Of a DNA stretch of 64,000 bases, positions 19,811 to 31,427 are shown in pieces. Position 1 is the first letter of the stretch. Each line of letters begins with the position of its first letter. The position numbers and the translations under genes were made by a program. The stretch is from JACQFZ01 sp036381895. Its GTDB lineage: Bacteria > Pseudomonadota > Gammaproteobacteria > Acidiferrobacterales > Sulfurifustaceae. The stretch lies in assembly GCA_036381895.1 (NCBI GenBank), contig DASVBY010000003.1, forward strand, positions 1-64,000, written 5' to 3'. The notes beneath the pieces were generated by a model that saw only the letters and a list, made by a program, of their open reading frames with translations, searched no databases and was not told the DNA's origin.

Positions 19811-20839
19811 ATGAAGAACATCGGCAAGACCTTCTGGACGAGCATCGCGGCCGCGGTGCTGCTGCTTGGGCTCATCGGGCCGGCGGCGGCGCAAGCGCCG
19901 ATCACCCTCAAGATCAGCCACTACCTGCCGCCGGCGCACGGCTTTCAAACGGATTTCCTCGGGCCCTGGGCCAAGGAGCTCGAGCAGCGCACCGGGGGCC
20001 GGGTGAAGACCGAGATTTACGGGGTCAACACCGCCTACGGCGACGCCGCCCGGCAGGCGGATCAGGTGCGGGCGGGTGTCGTCGATATCGCGCTCGGCCT
20101 GCGCGGCATTCCGCGCGGGCGCTTCCCGGCGAGCTCGATCATCGAGCTGCCGTTCCTGGTCGAGGACGCGCGCGACGGCTCGCGTGTGCTGTGGCAGCTC
20201 TACAAGGAAGGCGCGCTGGGGGATGAATACGACGACTTCAAGGTGCTCGCGCTGTTCACGCATCACGGCGGCCTGTTCCATACCAAGGATCGCCCGATCC
20301 GCCGCCTCGAGGACCTGCGCGGACTGCGCATGCGCACGCCGAGCCCGGCGATTTCCGCGATGCTCGAGTATCTCGGCGCCTCGCCGGTCGGCATGCCGCC
20401 CGCGCAGATCTACGAGAGCCTGCAGCGCGGCGTGCTCGATGGGCTCGTCACGACCTGGGATCTCGTCGGCGCGATCAAGCTGAACGAGCAGGTGAAGTAC
20501 CACACCGACGCCGACGCCTACACGGCGGCGTTCTACGTCGTCATGAACAAGCGCAAGTACGAGAGCCTGCCCGCCGACGTGCGCCAGGTGATCGACGACA
20601 TGTCCGGCGACAACCTGGTCGCGAAGTTCGGTCCGTGGTGGGACAAGTGGGAGGCGCGCGGCTTCGAGGACGCCAAGCGGCGCGGCCAGGACGTGATCGC
20701 GATCGACGCCGCGACGCGTGCGCAGTGGAAGAAGCAGCTGCAGCCGATGATCGACAAGTATCTCGAGAGCCTGAAGGCCGAGGGCGTCAAGGACCCGCAG
20801 GCGCTCTACCGCCGCGCGCAGGAGCTGCTCCGGCAGTAG
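19811..20839 (+). CDS. dctP: TRAP transporter substrate-binding protein DctP
   Basis: A 342-residue periplasmic solute receptor with a signal peptide ending near AAAQA. The DctP fold is recognisable from LKISHYLPPAHGFQTDFLGP, GGRVKTEIYG and LEDLRGLRMRTPSPA (the arginine that binds the substrate carboxylate). TRAP receptors mostly bind organic acids. It is the first gene of a dctP-dctQ-dctM set; dctQ follows after 25 bp. Substrate unknown. Confidence 0.92.
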   Translation: MKNIGKTFWTSIAAAVLLLGLIGPAAAQAPITLKISHYLPPAHGFQTDFLGPWAKELEQRTGGRVKTEIYGVNTAYGDAARQADQVRAGVVDIALGLRGIPRGRFPASSIIELPFLVEDARDGSRVLWQLYKEGALGDEYDDFKVLALFTHHGGLFHTKDRPIRRLEDLRGLRMRTPSPAISAMLEYLGASPVGMPPAQIYESLQRGVLDGLVTTWDLVGAIKLNEQVKYHTDADAYTAAFYVVMNKRKYESLPADVRQVIDDMSGDNLVAKFGPWWDKWEARGFEDAKRRGQDVIAIDAATRAQWKKQLQPMIDKYLESLKAEGVKDPQALYRRAQELLRQ

Positions 20840-20864
20840 CACCGCAGCGGCGTACCAGCGGCCG

Positions 20865-21407
20865 ATGCCAGGCCCCGAAGCGCAAGCGGCGCGCCGCGCG
20901 GGCGCGCTCGAGCGGGTGCTGCGCGCGATCGAGCGCACGACCCGGATCCTCGCGCTCGTCGGCACCGCCTCGCTCGTGATCGCCGTCGGGCTCGTGGCCG
21001 CCGACATCGTCTGGCGGCGCCTGCTCGGCGGCGCGATCGTCGGCGTCATCGACCTCACGCAGCTTTGCGTCATGGCGGCGGCCTTCTGGTCGATCCCCTA
21101 CGCCTTCACCGCGCACGCGCACGTCACCGTGGACCTCCTGTCGGAGCGCCTCGGCCGCGGCGCGCGGCTCTGGCTCGATGCGCTCGGCGCCGCGCTCAGC
21201 ATCGCGCTGATGGCGGCAGTGCTCTACCTTTCCTCGCAGCGCGCCCTGGAGCAGTGGGGGTACGGCGACGTGTCGCAGGACCTCGGCATCCCGATGATCT
21301 GGTACTGGGCGTTCCTGCTCTCGGGCACCGCGCTCGCGGGGGTGGCGGCCGCGGCCGCATTCCTGCGCGACGCGCTCGAGTACCGGCGCGCGCATCGCAC
21401 CGCATGA
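20865..21407 (+). CDS. dctQ: TRAP transporter small permease DctQ
   Basis: A 180-residue membrane protein with four predicted helices and the DctQ signature VAADIVWRRLLGGAIVGVIDLTQLC followed by HAHVTVDLL. It partners the receptor and the large permease. Its stop overlaps the dctM start (ATGA), indicating translational coupling. Confidence 0.9.
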   Translation: MPGPEAQAARRAGALERVLRAIERTTRILALVGTASLVIAVGLVAADIVWRRLLGGAIVGVIDLTQLCVMAAAFWSIPYAFTAHAHVTVDLLSERLGRGARLWLDALGAALSIALMAAVLYLSSQRALEQWGYGDVSQDLGIPMIWYWAFLLSGTALAGVAAAAAFLRDALEYRRAHRTA

Positions 21408-22708
21408 GCGGCGCGCTCCTCGGACTGCTCGGGTTCGCGGCCGTGCTCGTGCTCGCCGCGCTGCGGGTGCCGGTTGCGGTCGCCATGGGCGCGGTCGGCG
21501 CCGTCGGATCGGTGGCGCTGCTCGGCTGGCAGTCCGCCGCGTACCTGATGTCGTCGCTCCCGTTCCAGGCGGTCTTTCCGTACAGCCTCTCGGTCGTCCC
21601 GCTGTTCATTTTCATGGGCGTGTTCGCGACGCACTCGGGGCTGTCGCGCAGCCTCTACAACGGCGTGCACGCGCTGCTCGGCCACCGCCGCGGCGGCATC
21701 GCGATGGCGACCGTCGGCGCGTGCGCGGTGTTCGGTGCCATCTGCGGTTCGTCGCTCGCGACCTGCGCCACCATCGGCAAGGTGGCGCTGCCCGAGATGC
21801 AGCGCCGCGGCTACTCGCCGCGCTTCGCGGGCGCGGCCGTGGCCGCGGGCGGGACGCTCGGCGTGATGATTCCGCCGTCGATCATCCTCGTGCTCTATGC
21901 ACTGCTCACGGAGCAGTCGATCGGCGCGCTCTTCGCGGCGGCGCTCGTTCCGGGGATGATCGCGACGCTGCTCTATCTCGCCGCGATCGTGGTGCAGGTA
22001 CGGCTGCGCCCCGAGCTCGGCCCGGCCGACCGCCGCCTCCCGTGGCGCGAGCGCGCCCGGGCGCTCGCCGGCACCTGGGACGCGCTGGTCCTCATCGGCT
22101 TCGTCATCGGCGGCATCTACAGCGGCATCTTCTCGCCCACGGAAGCGGCGGCCGTGGGCGCGGGGGGTGCGCTGGTCATCACGGCGGCCAAGGGACGCTT
22201 GAGCCGCGACGCGCTTCTCGCCGGCCTCGCGGAAACCGCGCAGCTCACCGGCATGGTGTTCCTGATCCTGATCGGCGCCGCACTCTTCAATCTCTTCATC
22301 GAAGCGACGCAACTGCCGGGCACGCTGGTGACCTGGGTGGGCGAGGCCGGCCTGTCTTCGGGCGCGGTGATCGCGCTCATCATCGTGTTCTACATCGTGC
22401 TCGGCTGCTTCATGGACAGCCTGTCGATGATTCTCCTCACCGTAGCGCCGGCGTTCGCGATCATCACGCAGCTCGGCCTCGACCCGGTCTGGTTCGGGGT
22501 GCTGCTGGTCACGGTGGCCGAGATCGGCCTTATCACCCCGCCGATCGGCATGAATCTCTTCGTGATCCAGGCGCTGAGCGCCGATCTGCGCCTGAGCGAG
22601 CTTTCCGTCGGCGTCGTTCCGTTCATACTTGCTGATATCATCCGCGTGATCCTGCTCGCCGCGGTGCCCGCGCTGTCGCTGTGGCTGCCGTCGGTGCTCG
22701 GAATCTGA
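21404..22708 (+). CDS. dctM: TRAP transporter large permease DctM
   Basis: A 434-residue protein with about 12 membrane helices. DctM landmarks are VPLFIFMGVFATHSGLSR, CGSSLATCATIGKVALPEM, GTLGVMIPPSIILVLY and LITPPIGMNLFVI. It uses the Na+ or H+ gradient to move the substrate delivered by DctP. The ATG overlaps the dctQ stop by 4 bases. A MocA-like gene follows 19 bp later. Confidence 0.93.
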   Translation: MSGALLGLLGFAAVLVLAALRVPVAVAMGAVGAVGSVALLGWQSAAYLMSSLPFQAVFPYSLSVVPLFIFMGVFATHSGLSRSLYNGVHALLGHRRGGIAMATVGACAVFGAICGSSLATCATIGKVALPEMQRRGYSPRFAGAAVAAGGTLGVMIPPSIILVLYALLTEQSIGALFAAALVPGMIATLLYLAAIVVQVRLRPELGPADRRLPWRERARALAGTWDALVLIGFVIGGIYSGIFSPTEAAAVGAGGALVITAAKGRLSRDALLAGLAETAQLTGMVFLILIGAALFNLFIEATQLPGTLVTWVGEAGLSSGAVIALIIVFYIVLGCFMDSLSMILLTVAPAFAIITQLGLDPVWFGVLLVTVAEIGLITPPIGMNLFVIQALSADLRLSELSVGVVPFILADIIRVILLAAVPALSLWLPSVLGI

Positions 22709-22727
22709 GCGGGTGCAACAGCAAGCG

Positions 22728-23297
22728 ATGTCCCTGATAGCCGGTATCCTCCTCGCGGCCGGGGAATCCCGGCGCTTCGGAGGGCGCAAGCTCCTCCACG
22801 CGCTCCCCGACGGCGGCACGATCGGACAGCGCAGCGCCGCGGCGCTCGCGGCCGCGGTCGACCGTGCGGTGGCGGTGCTGGCACCGGACGACGCGGCGCT
22901 TGCCGGGCTCATGCAGGCGGCCGGCGTCGAGGTCTGCTACTGCGCGAATGCGCGAGAGGGCATGGGTGCGAGCCTCGCCTGCGGCGTACGCGCGACCGCC
23001 GACGCCGACGGCTGGGTGGTGGCGCTCGCCGACATGCCGTACGTGAAACCCGCTACGGCCGCCGCGGTTGCCGATGCGCTGCGCGCGGGCGCGCCGCTCG
23101 CGGCGCCGGTCCACGCCGGCCGGCGCGGGCATCCGGTCGGGTTCGCACGGGCGTACTACCGGGATCTCATCGCGCTCTCCGGGGACGAAGGGGCGCGGCG
23201 GATTCTGCGACGCGACGCGGCGCGAATGCTGCTGCTGCCGGTCGACGATCCCGGCATTCACCGCGATATCGACACGCCGGAGGATATCCCGCGCTGA
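22728..23297 (+). CDS. Molybdenum cofactor cytidylyltransferase-like NTP transferase
   Basis: A 189-residue nucleotidyltransferase beginning MSLIAGILLAAGESRRFGG, the LAAGxSxRFGxxK signature of MocA/MobA-type enzymes, with VVALADMPYVKP as the metal-binding DMP motif and RRGHPVGF near the C-terminus. The family makes molybdopterin cytosine dinucleotide, the form used by xanthine-dehydrogenase-type enzymes, which fits the IorAB-like genes 3 kb upstream on the same strand. The ATG at 22728 is preferred; a GTG at 22713 is possible. Confidence 0.83.
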   Translation: MSLIAGILLAAGESRRFGGRKLLHALPDGGTIGQRSAAALAAAVDRAVAVLAPDDAALAGLMQAAGVEVCYCANAREGMGASLACGVRATADADGWVVALADMPYVKPATAAAVADALRAGAPLAAPVHAGRRGHPVGFARAYYRDLIALSGDEGARRILRRDAARMLLLPVDDPGIHRDIDTPEDIPR

Positions 23298-23351
23298 CGC
23301 CCGCGATGCCGACGTCTCCGGCAGGCGGTCTGGGGAGCGCGGCCCCCGGCG

Positions 23352-24215
23352 TCAGGAGAACCCGAAACCTTCCGCTGCCGATCCGGTTTCGCCGTGCATC
23401 GCGGCGGGAGCCGGCCGCAATCCCGTGAAGTCGAAGAGCCGGCGGTCGGCGAGGTGCGAGGGCGCGACGTTCTGCAGCGCCCGAAAGATGTTCTCGATCC
23501 GCCCCGGGAACTTGCGCTCCCACTGCTTCAGCATCTCCTTGATCGCCTGGCGCTGCAGGTTCGGCTGCGTGCCGCAAAGATTGCAGGGAATGATCGGGAA
23601 CCCCTTGAGGCGCGCATACTCGGCGAGGTCCTCCTCGCTGCAGTACGCCAGCGGCCGAATGACGATGTGCCGCCCGTCGTCGCTCAGGAGCTTCGGCGGC
23701 ATCGCCTTGAGGCGGCTGCCGTAGAACATGTTGAGGAAAAACGTCTCGAGAATATCCTCGCGATGGTGCCCGAGCGCGATCTTGCTGCAGCCGAGCTCGG
23801 TCGCGGCGCGGTAGATGTTGCCGCGCCGCAGACGCGAGCACAGGCTGCACATGGTCTTGCCTTCGGGGATCACGCGCCGGACCACGCTGTAGGTGTCGCG
23901 CGCCTCGATGCGAAACGGCACGCCGCGGCCGGCGAGATACTCGGGCAGCACGTGTTCGGGGAAGCCCGGTTGCCGCTGATCGAGGTTGTAGGCGACGAGC
24001 TCGAACGGCACCGGCGCCTTGGCCTGGAGCGCGAGCAGGATATCGAGGAGCGCGTGGCTGTCCTTGCCACCCGACAGGCACACCATTACCCGGTCCCCCG
24101 CTTCGATCATCGCGAAGTCTTCGATCGCCTGACCGACCAGCCGGCGCAGGCGCTTCGCGAGCTTGTTGGCTTCGTGCTGCGCCTTGCGCAGCGGTTGTGC
24201 GTTCGTCGTGTCCAT
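23352..24215 (-). CDS. ttcA: tRNA 2-thiocytidine(32) synthetase TtcA
   Basis: A 287-residue PP-loop ATPase that thiolates C32 of certain tRNAs. The ATP loop SGGKDSH is at 48-54. The iron-sulfur CxxC pair is C124 and C127 (CSLC), with a further cysteine pair in IIPCNLCGTQ. MCSLCSRLRRGNIYRAA and KIALGHHREDILETFFLNM are highly characteristic. Converges on the MocA-like gene. Confidence 0.95.
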   Translation of the reverse strand: MDTTNAQPLRKAQHEANKLAKRLRRLVGQAIEDFAMIEAGDRVMVCLSGGKDSHALLDILLALQAKAPVPFELVAYNLDQRQPGFPEHVLPEYLAGRGVPFRIEARDTYSVVRRVIPEGKTMCSLCSRLRRGNIYRAATELGCSKIALGHHREDILETFFLNMFYGSRLKAMPPKLLSDDGRHIVIRPLAYCSEEDLAEYARLKGFPIIPCNLCGTQPNLQRQAIKEMLKQWERKFPGRIENIFRALQNVAPSHLADRRLFDFTGLRPAPAAMHGETGSAAEGFGFS

Positions 24216-24420
24216 GGTTCGTGCCCTGGAAGGCGAGGTTTCGCGCTTGCTCCCGGGACCGTCCGCGTCCGCGGACGGCTCGCGCGCTATCCCGGGATCG
24301 AAGTGCAGCTACTGACGGCCGCGTCCGCCCGGGCGGTTTCGCCCGCGCCCCGGCGTTCACCCTATGTATCGGCCCGGCGGCGCGTCCTATCGTGGCCGCG
24401 GAAACAGCGGAGGTTCACGC

Positions 24421-24744
24421 ATGAAACTCGCGAGTTCGTTGCTTGGAAGCATCGTCCCGGCGGTGATCGTCGCGGCGGCGCATGCCACCGGTCTTCCCGA
24501 AGAGGCGCCCAAGGGACAGACGCCGGAAGCGCATTCGGCGCCCGCGGCTCCCGAGCAGGACAGCGACATGGTGCGCAGAGTCGAGGAAAAGCTCAAGGGT
24601 GAAGGCTACTCGATCGGGGAGGTGGATGGTCGTTGGGACTCGGAGACCCGCGCGGCGGTAACGAAGTTTCAGCAGGCCGAGGGTCTGAACGCCACGGGTA
24701 CGCTCGATCAGGACACGCTCCGCGCGCTGGGGCTCGATTTGTAG
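24421..24744 (+). CDS. Small secreted peptidoglycan-binding domain protein
   Basis: A 107-residue protein: signal peptide (MKLASSLLGSIVPAVIVAAAHA), a short Pro/Ala linker, and a PG_binding_1 domain (MVRRVEEKLKGEGYSIGEVD, GRWDSETRAAVTKFQQAEGL, LDQDTLRALGL). It is a shorter paralogue of the protein at 13905-14378 and lacks that protein's C-terminal Gly/Gln tail. The start is preceded by CGGAGG. Likely a wall-associated envelope protein. Confidence 0.78.
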   Translation: MKLASSLLGSIVPAVIVAAAHATGLPEEAPKGQTPEAHSAPAAPEQDSDMVRRVEEKLKGEGYSIGEVDGRWDSETRAAVTKFQQAEGLNATGTLDQDTLRALGLDL

Positions 24745-24791
24745 GGCGCCGCGCGCACGTCGCACGCGCCCCGCGCCGAGGACACGATCGA

Positions 24792-26615
<1,824 letters not shown>

Positions 26616-26699
26616 GGGAGTCTCGGCCAAAGGCGGCGCATTATACAGGGAGCGCGGGCGAAATCCGCCGGTGCCGCGCCCGAGGCGCGGGCGGCGCGT

Positions 26700-27575
26700 C
26701 TACTGCGGCCGGGTCGGGACGTCGGCAGGGGCGGGCGCGGTGAAGAGCTGCGCGGCGTCGACGCGATCGAACGCATAGCGCGCCCCGCAGAACTCGCAGT
26801 CGACCTCGATGTCGCCGCGCTCCTCGAGGATGGAAGCTATTTCCTCGGGTCCGAGCATGCGCAGCACCGCCTCCACGCGCTCGCGGGAGCACGAACAGCG
26901 AAACGCCAGCGGCTGGCGCGCGAAGAGCCGAATATCGTCCTCGTGATAGAGCCGGCGCAGGATCTCGCGCACCGGCAGCGACAGCAGCTCGCCGCGCGTC
27001 AGGGTCGAGCCGAGGTGCACGGCGCGATTCCAGGCGTCCGCGTCCCGACCCTCGCGGTCCGGAAGCTTCTGCAGCAGCATACCGGCTGCCTGTTCGCGGT
27101 CCGCCGCGAGCCAGAGGCGGGTCTCGAGCTGCTCCGACTGGGCGAAATAGTGCTCGAGCGCGCGGGCCACCGAGCCGCCCTCGAGCCCGACGATGCCCTG
27201 GTAGCGCTCGCCGGATGCCTGCGGGTCGATGGTGATGACGAACTTGCCCTCGCCGACGAGGGCGTCGAGCGGGGCCGGCTCGACCTCGCCCCGCCAGTGA
27301 GCGAGTGCCCGCATCGCGCCGCTTTCGCTGCATTCCGCCATGAGCAGCCGGACGGGCCCGCTGCCCTGGATCTGCATGATGAGCTTGCCTTCGAACTTGA
27401 GCGTCGAGGCGAGGAGCGCCGAAGCGGCCATCAGCTCGCCCAGGACTTCACGCACGGCGGGCGGGTAGTCCTTGCGGTCGAGCACCGCGCGGTACGTGGC
27501 GTCGAGGCGCACGATCTCGCCGCGAATCGGCGTGTCTTCGAAGACGAAGCGTTGCAGGTTGTCTTGCAGGCGCAT
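26700..27575 (-). CDS. hslO: Redox-regulated chaperone Hsp33
   Basis: A 291-residue Hsp33. The C-terminal redox switch carries two cysteine pairs, CSCSRERVE and CEFCGARY, that hold zinc when reduced and form disulfides under oxidative stress, activating holdase function. The N-terminal domain has the family stretches FVFEDTPIRGEIVRLD and LLASTLKFEGKLIMQIQG. Its leader region (27576-27858, 283 bp) contains no gene or recognised site. Confidence 0.94.
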   Translation of the reverse strand: MRLQDNLQRFVFEDTPIRGEIVRLDATYRAVLDRKDYPPAVREVLGELMAASALLASTLKFEGKLIMQIQGSGPVRLLMAECSESGAMRALAHWRGEVEPAPLDALVGEGKFVITIDPQASGERYQGIVGLEGGSVARALEHYFAQSEQLETRLWLAADREQAAGMLLQKLPDREGRDADAWNRAVHLGSTLTRGELLSLPVREILRRLYHEDDIRLFARQPLAFRCSCSRERVEAVLRMLGPEEIASILEERGDIEVDCEFCGARYAFDRVDAAQLFTAPAPADVPTRPQ

Positions 27576-27858
27576 GCGTTGTTCCGTGAATTTCGAGGGC
27601 GAGTCTATCAGATGTCCTGCAGATGTCCTGGTTCGCGCTCGGCGACCGCTTGGACCGCCTTTCGCGCGAATGAATCAATCTTGCGGACTCATGCGAACGA
27701 GGGATCTGCGGGATCGCTGCACCGCGCGCCGGGAGACGGTGACCCGGACCGACGCGCATCGCTCTCAACGCCGGCACCGCCGACGTGCAATCCGCGGTGG
27801 AAGCCGGTGGGACCACCGGAGGGCCGGCCGGGCGCGTGCCCGGCCGGTTCTGCGAGCT

Positions 27859-29625
27859 TCAGCTCGACTGCAGGCGAGCGGCGAGGCGCCGCTGCTGCTC
27901 GGCGATTCCGGCGGGCAGCCGGTCGCCGAAGCGCTTGAGGTACTCGTCCATGTCCTCGAGCTCTTGCTTCCAGGCGGCGGCGTCGATCTGCAGCAGCTGC
28001 TGCATCGTTTCGGCCGAGACATCGAGGCCCTGGGTATCGATCGCGTCGATGGGCGGCACCCAGCCGATCGGCGTTTCGACGGCGCGGCCGCTCCCGCTGC
28101 AGCGCTCGACGATCCAGCGTAGCACCCGCAGGTTGTCGCCGAAGCCCGGCCACAGGAACTCGCGGTTCGGCCCGCGGCGGAACCAGTTGACGTTGAAGAT
28201 CGCAGGCGGATGCTTCAGTCCGGCACCGACCCGCAGCCAGTGCCCGAAATAGTCGCCCATGTTGTAGCCGCAGAAGGGCAGCATCGCCATGGGGTCGCGG
28301 CGGAGCACGCCGGTCTTCCCGGTGGCGGCGGCCGTGGTCTCGCTCGAGAGCATCGCACCGACCAGCACGCCGTGATTCCAGTCGAGCGCCTGGTACACGA
28401 GCGGCACGAGGCTCGCGCGCCGGCCGCCGAAAATGATCGCCGAGATCGGCACGCCCTGCGGATCGTCGAACTTGGGCGAAATGCCGGGGCACTGCTTCGC
28501 CGGCGCCGTGAAGCGCGCGTTCGGATGCGCGGCCGGATTCCCGCTCGCCGCATCGTACGCATTCCCGCGCCAGTCGATCAGCCCCGCGGGCGGCTCGCCC
28601 ATGCCCTCCCACCACGGGCGCCGGTCGGCCGTGACGGCGACGTTGGTGTAGATCGTGTTCCGGCTGATCGTCGCCATCGCGTTCGGGTTCGTCTGTTCAT
28701 TGGTGCCCGGAGCGACGCCGAAGAAGCCCGCCTCCGGATTGATGGCCCAGAGGCGGCCGTCCGGGCCCGGCCGCAGCCACGCGATGTCGTCGCCGAGCGT
28801 CCAGATCTTGTAGCCCTTCTGCGAAGCCGGAGGAATCAGCATCGCCAGGTTGGTCTTGCCGCACGCGCTCGGAAACGCCGCCGCCACGTACGTGGTTCTG
28901 CCTTGCGGGTCCTCGATGCCGAGGATGAGCATATGCTCGGCGAGCCAGCCCTCGTCGCGCGCCTGCACGCTCGCGATGCGCAGGGCGAAGCACTTCTTGC
29001 TGAGGAGGGCGTTGCCGCCGTAGCCCGAGCCGACGCTCCAGATCTCGCGGCGGTCCGGGAAATGGCAGATGAAGCGACGCTCGGGATCGAGATCGCCGAG
29101 CGAGTGCAGGCCCTTGCAGAAGTCGGACGCCATCCCGAGCTGCTCGAGCGCCACGCTGCCCATGCGCGTCATGATGCGCATGTTCGCGACCACGTAGGGG
29201 CTGTCGGTGAGCTCGACCCCGACCTTGCTGCTCGGTGAACCGGCCGGCCCCATCAGATAGGGCACCACGTACATGGTGCGGCCGCGCATCGAATTCTCGA
29301 ACAGCGGCCAGACGCGCGAGCGCGCTTCCTGCGGCGACATCCAGTTGTTCGTCGGGCCGGCCTCGGCCTGGGATTCGGTGCAGATGAAGGTGAGGTGTTC
29401 GGTGCGGGCTACGTCCGAGGGGTGGCTGCGGTGGAGGTAGCAGCCGGGGTGGGTCTGCGGGTTGAGGGCTTCGAGGGTGCCGTCGGCGAGCATCTGCTTG
29501 ATCAGCGCCGCATTTTCCGCCTCCGACCCGTCGCACCAGTGGATGCGATCCGGTTTGGTGTACCGGGCGACCTCGTCGACCCATTTGCTCAGGGTCGGGT
29601 TGCGATTCATGTCGGGGGCTAACAC
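27859..29625 (-). CDS. pckG: GTP-dependent phosphoenolpyruvate carboxykinase
   Basis: A 588-residue cytosolic enzyme that converts oxaloacetate + GTP to PEP + CO2 + GDP in gluconeogenesis. GTP-type features are FPSACGKTNLAML (kinase P-loop with the reactive Cys), GDDIAWL for metal and NPEAGFFGVAPGTN. The GTG start at 29625 is chosen because GAGGAG lies nine bases upstream, whereas the ATG at 29610 has no ribosome binding site. The presence of GTP- rather than ATP-type PEPCK is less common in gammaproteobacteria. Confidence 0.95.
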   Translation of the reverse strand: MLAPDMNRNPTLSKWVDEVARYTKPDRIHWCDGSEAENAALIKQMLADGTLEALNPQTHPGCYLHRSHPSDVARTEHLTFICTESQAEAGPTNNWMSPQEARSRVWPLFENSMRGRTMYVVPYLMGPAGSPSSKVGVELTDSPYVVANMRIMTRMGSVALEQLGMASDFCKGLHSLGDLDPERRFICHFPDRREIWSVGSGYGGNALLSKKCFALRIASVQARDEGWLAEHMLILGIEDPQGRTTYVAAAFPSACGKTNLAMLIPPASQKGYKIWTLGDDIAWLRPGPDGRLWAINPEAGFFGVAPGTNEQTNPNAMATISRNTIYTNVAVTADRRPWWEGMGEPPAGLIDWRGNAYDAASGNPAAHPNARFTAPAKQCPGISPKFDDPQGVPISAIIFGGRRASLVPLVYQALDWNHGVLVGAMLSSETTAAATGKTGVLRRDPMAMLPFCGYNMGDYFGHWLRVGAGLKHPPAIFNVNWFRRGPNREFLWPGFGDNLRVLRWIVERCSGSGRAVETPIGWVPPIDAIDTQGLDVSAETMQQLLQIDAAAWKQELEDMDEYLKRFGDRLPAGIAEQQRRLAARLQSS

Positions 29626-29822
29626 GTGCAGTTTCTCCTCGAAAACAAAAAACGGCTCCCCCGGCAGCGGCGTTCGGCCCTGGACGCGAGGGAAGGGGAA
29701 AACGCATATTCTGCACCCAGGCGCGGCTCCGGAAAACCACCCGCGCGCACGACGCTTCGGCCCCGTCCTCGCGCCCCGCGGCGCCTCGCCCGGCGGGCCG
29801 GCGCCGGGCGGCTCCCGCGCGG

Positions 29823-30539
29823 TCAGCGGCGTCCGAGGATCTCCTGCTCTATCTGCTCGAGGCTCGTGTGCCTTACGTTCTTGCCCTTCACCAGATAGAT
29901 GATGTACTCGCAGATGTTATGGGCGTGGTCGCCGATGCGCTCGAGCGCGCGCGCCGCCCAGATCACGTCGAGCGCACGGGTGATCGTGCGCGGATCCTCC
30001 ATCATGAACGTGATCATCTGCCGGATGATGCTCTCGTACTGCTGGTCGATCTGGTGGTCTTCGTGCGCGGTGCGCAGCGCCGCCTGCGTGTCCGTGCGCG
30101 CGAATGCATCGAGCGCGTCGCGCACCATGGTGCGTACCTGCATTCCCAGCAGTTGCAGCTCCGCGTAGTTGTTCTTCGGGCGTTCGGCGTTCGCCAGCCG
30201 CACCGCCATGCGCGCGATCTTCTCGGCTTCGTCGCCGATGCGCTCGAGGTCGGTGATGGTCTTGATGACCGCGATCACCAGGCGCAGGTCGCTCGCTGCC
30301 GGCTGGCGCCGGGCGATGATCTGCTGGCACTCCTCGTCGATCGTGACCTCGAGATCGTTGACCTTGGTGTCGCCCATGATGACGGCTTCGCCGAGGCGGG
30401 TGTCGGCGTTCACCAGCGCCGTCAGCGCCTGCTCGATCTGCTGCTCCACCAGCCCGCCCATCTGCAGCACGTGCGCGCGGATCTCCTCGAGCTCGGCGTT
30501 GTACTGCCGCGAGATGTGATGCGTGTGCACGGAGTCCAT
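29823..30539 (-). CDS. phoU: Phosphate signalling complex protein PhoU
   Basis: A 238-residue all-helical protein made of two PhoU repeats, each with the metal-binding E/DxxxD pattern (IGDEAEKIARMAV; IGDHAHNICEYI). It links the PstSCAB transporter to PhoR and keeps the Pho regulon off when phosphate is plentiful. It is the last gene of pstCAB-phoU, 17 bp after pstB. Confidence 0.95.
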   Translation of the reverse strand: MDSVHTHHISRQYNAELEEIRAHVLQMGGLVEQQIEQALTALVNADTRLGEAVIMGDTKVNDLEVTIDEECQQIIARRQPAASDLRLVIAVIKTITDLERIGDEAEKIARMAVRLANAERPKNNYAELQLLGMQVRTMVRDALDAFARTDTQAALRTAHEDHQIDQQYESIIRQMITFMMEDPRTITRALDVIWAARALERIGDHAHNICEYIIYLVKGKNVRHTSLEQIEQEILGRR

Positions 30540-30556
30540 GGTCGCCCTCCTGGACG

Positions 30557-31414
<858 letters not shown>

Positions 31415-31427
31415 CCGTTCCTCCGAT

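Noticed and set aside
17453..21073. A 1206-codon open frame on the minus strand across the molybdoenzyme and TRAP genes
   Set aside because: It runs across several clear plus-strand genes and the gaps between them, with low-information Arg-rich translation. It is a composition artefact.
29626..29822. Possible small RNA or attenuator between pckG and phoU
   Set aside because: The 197-bp gap has a short A-rich patch and GC-rich inverted repeats but no promoter-terminator pair that I could support.
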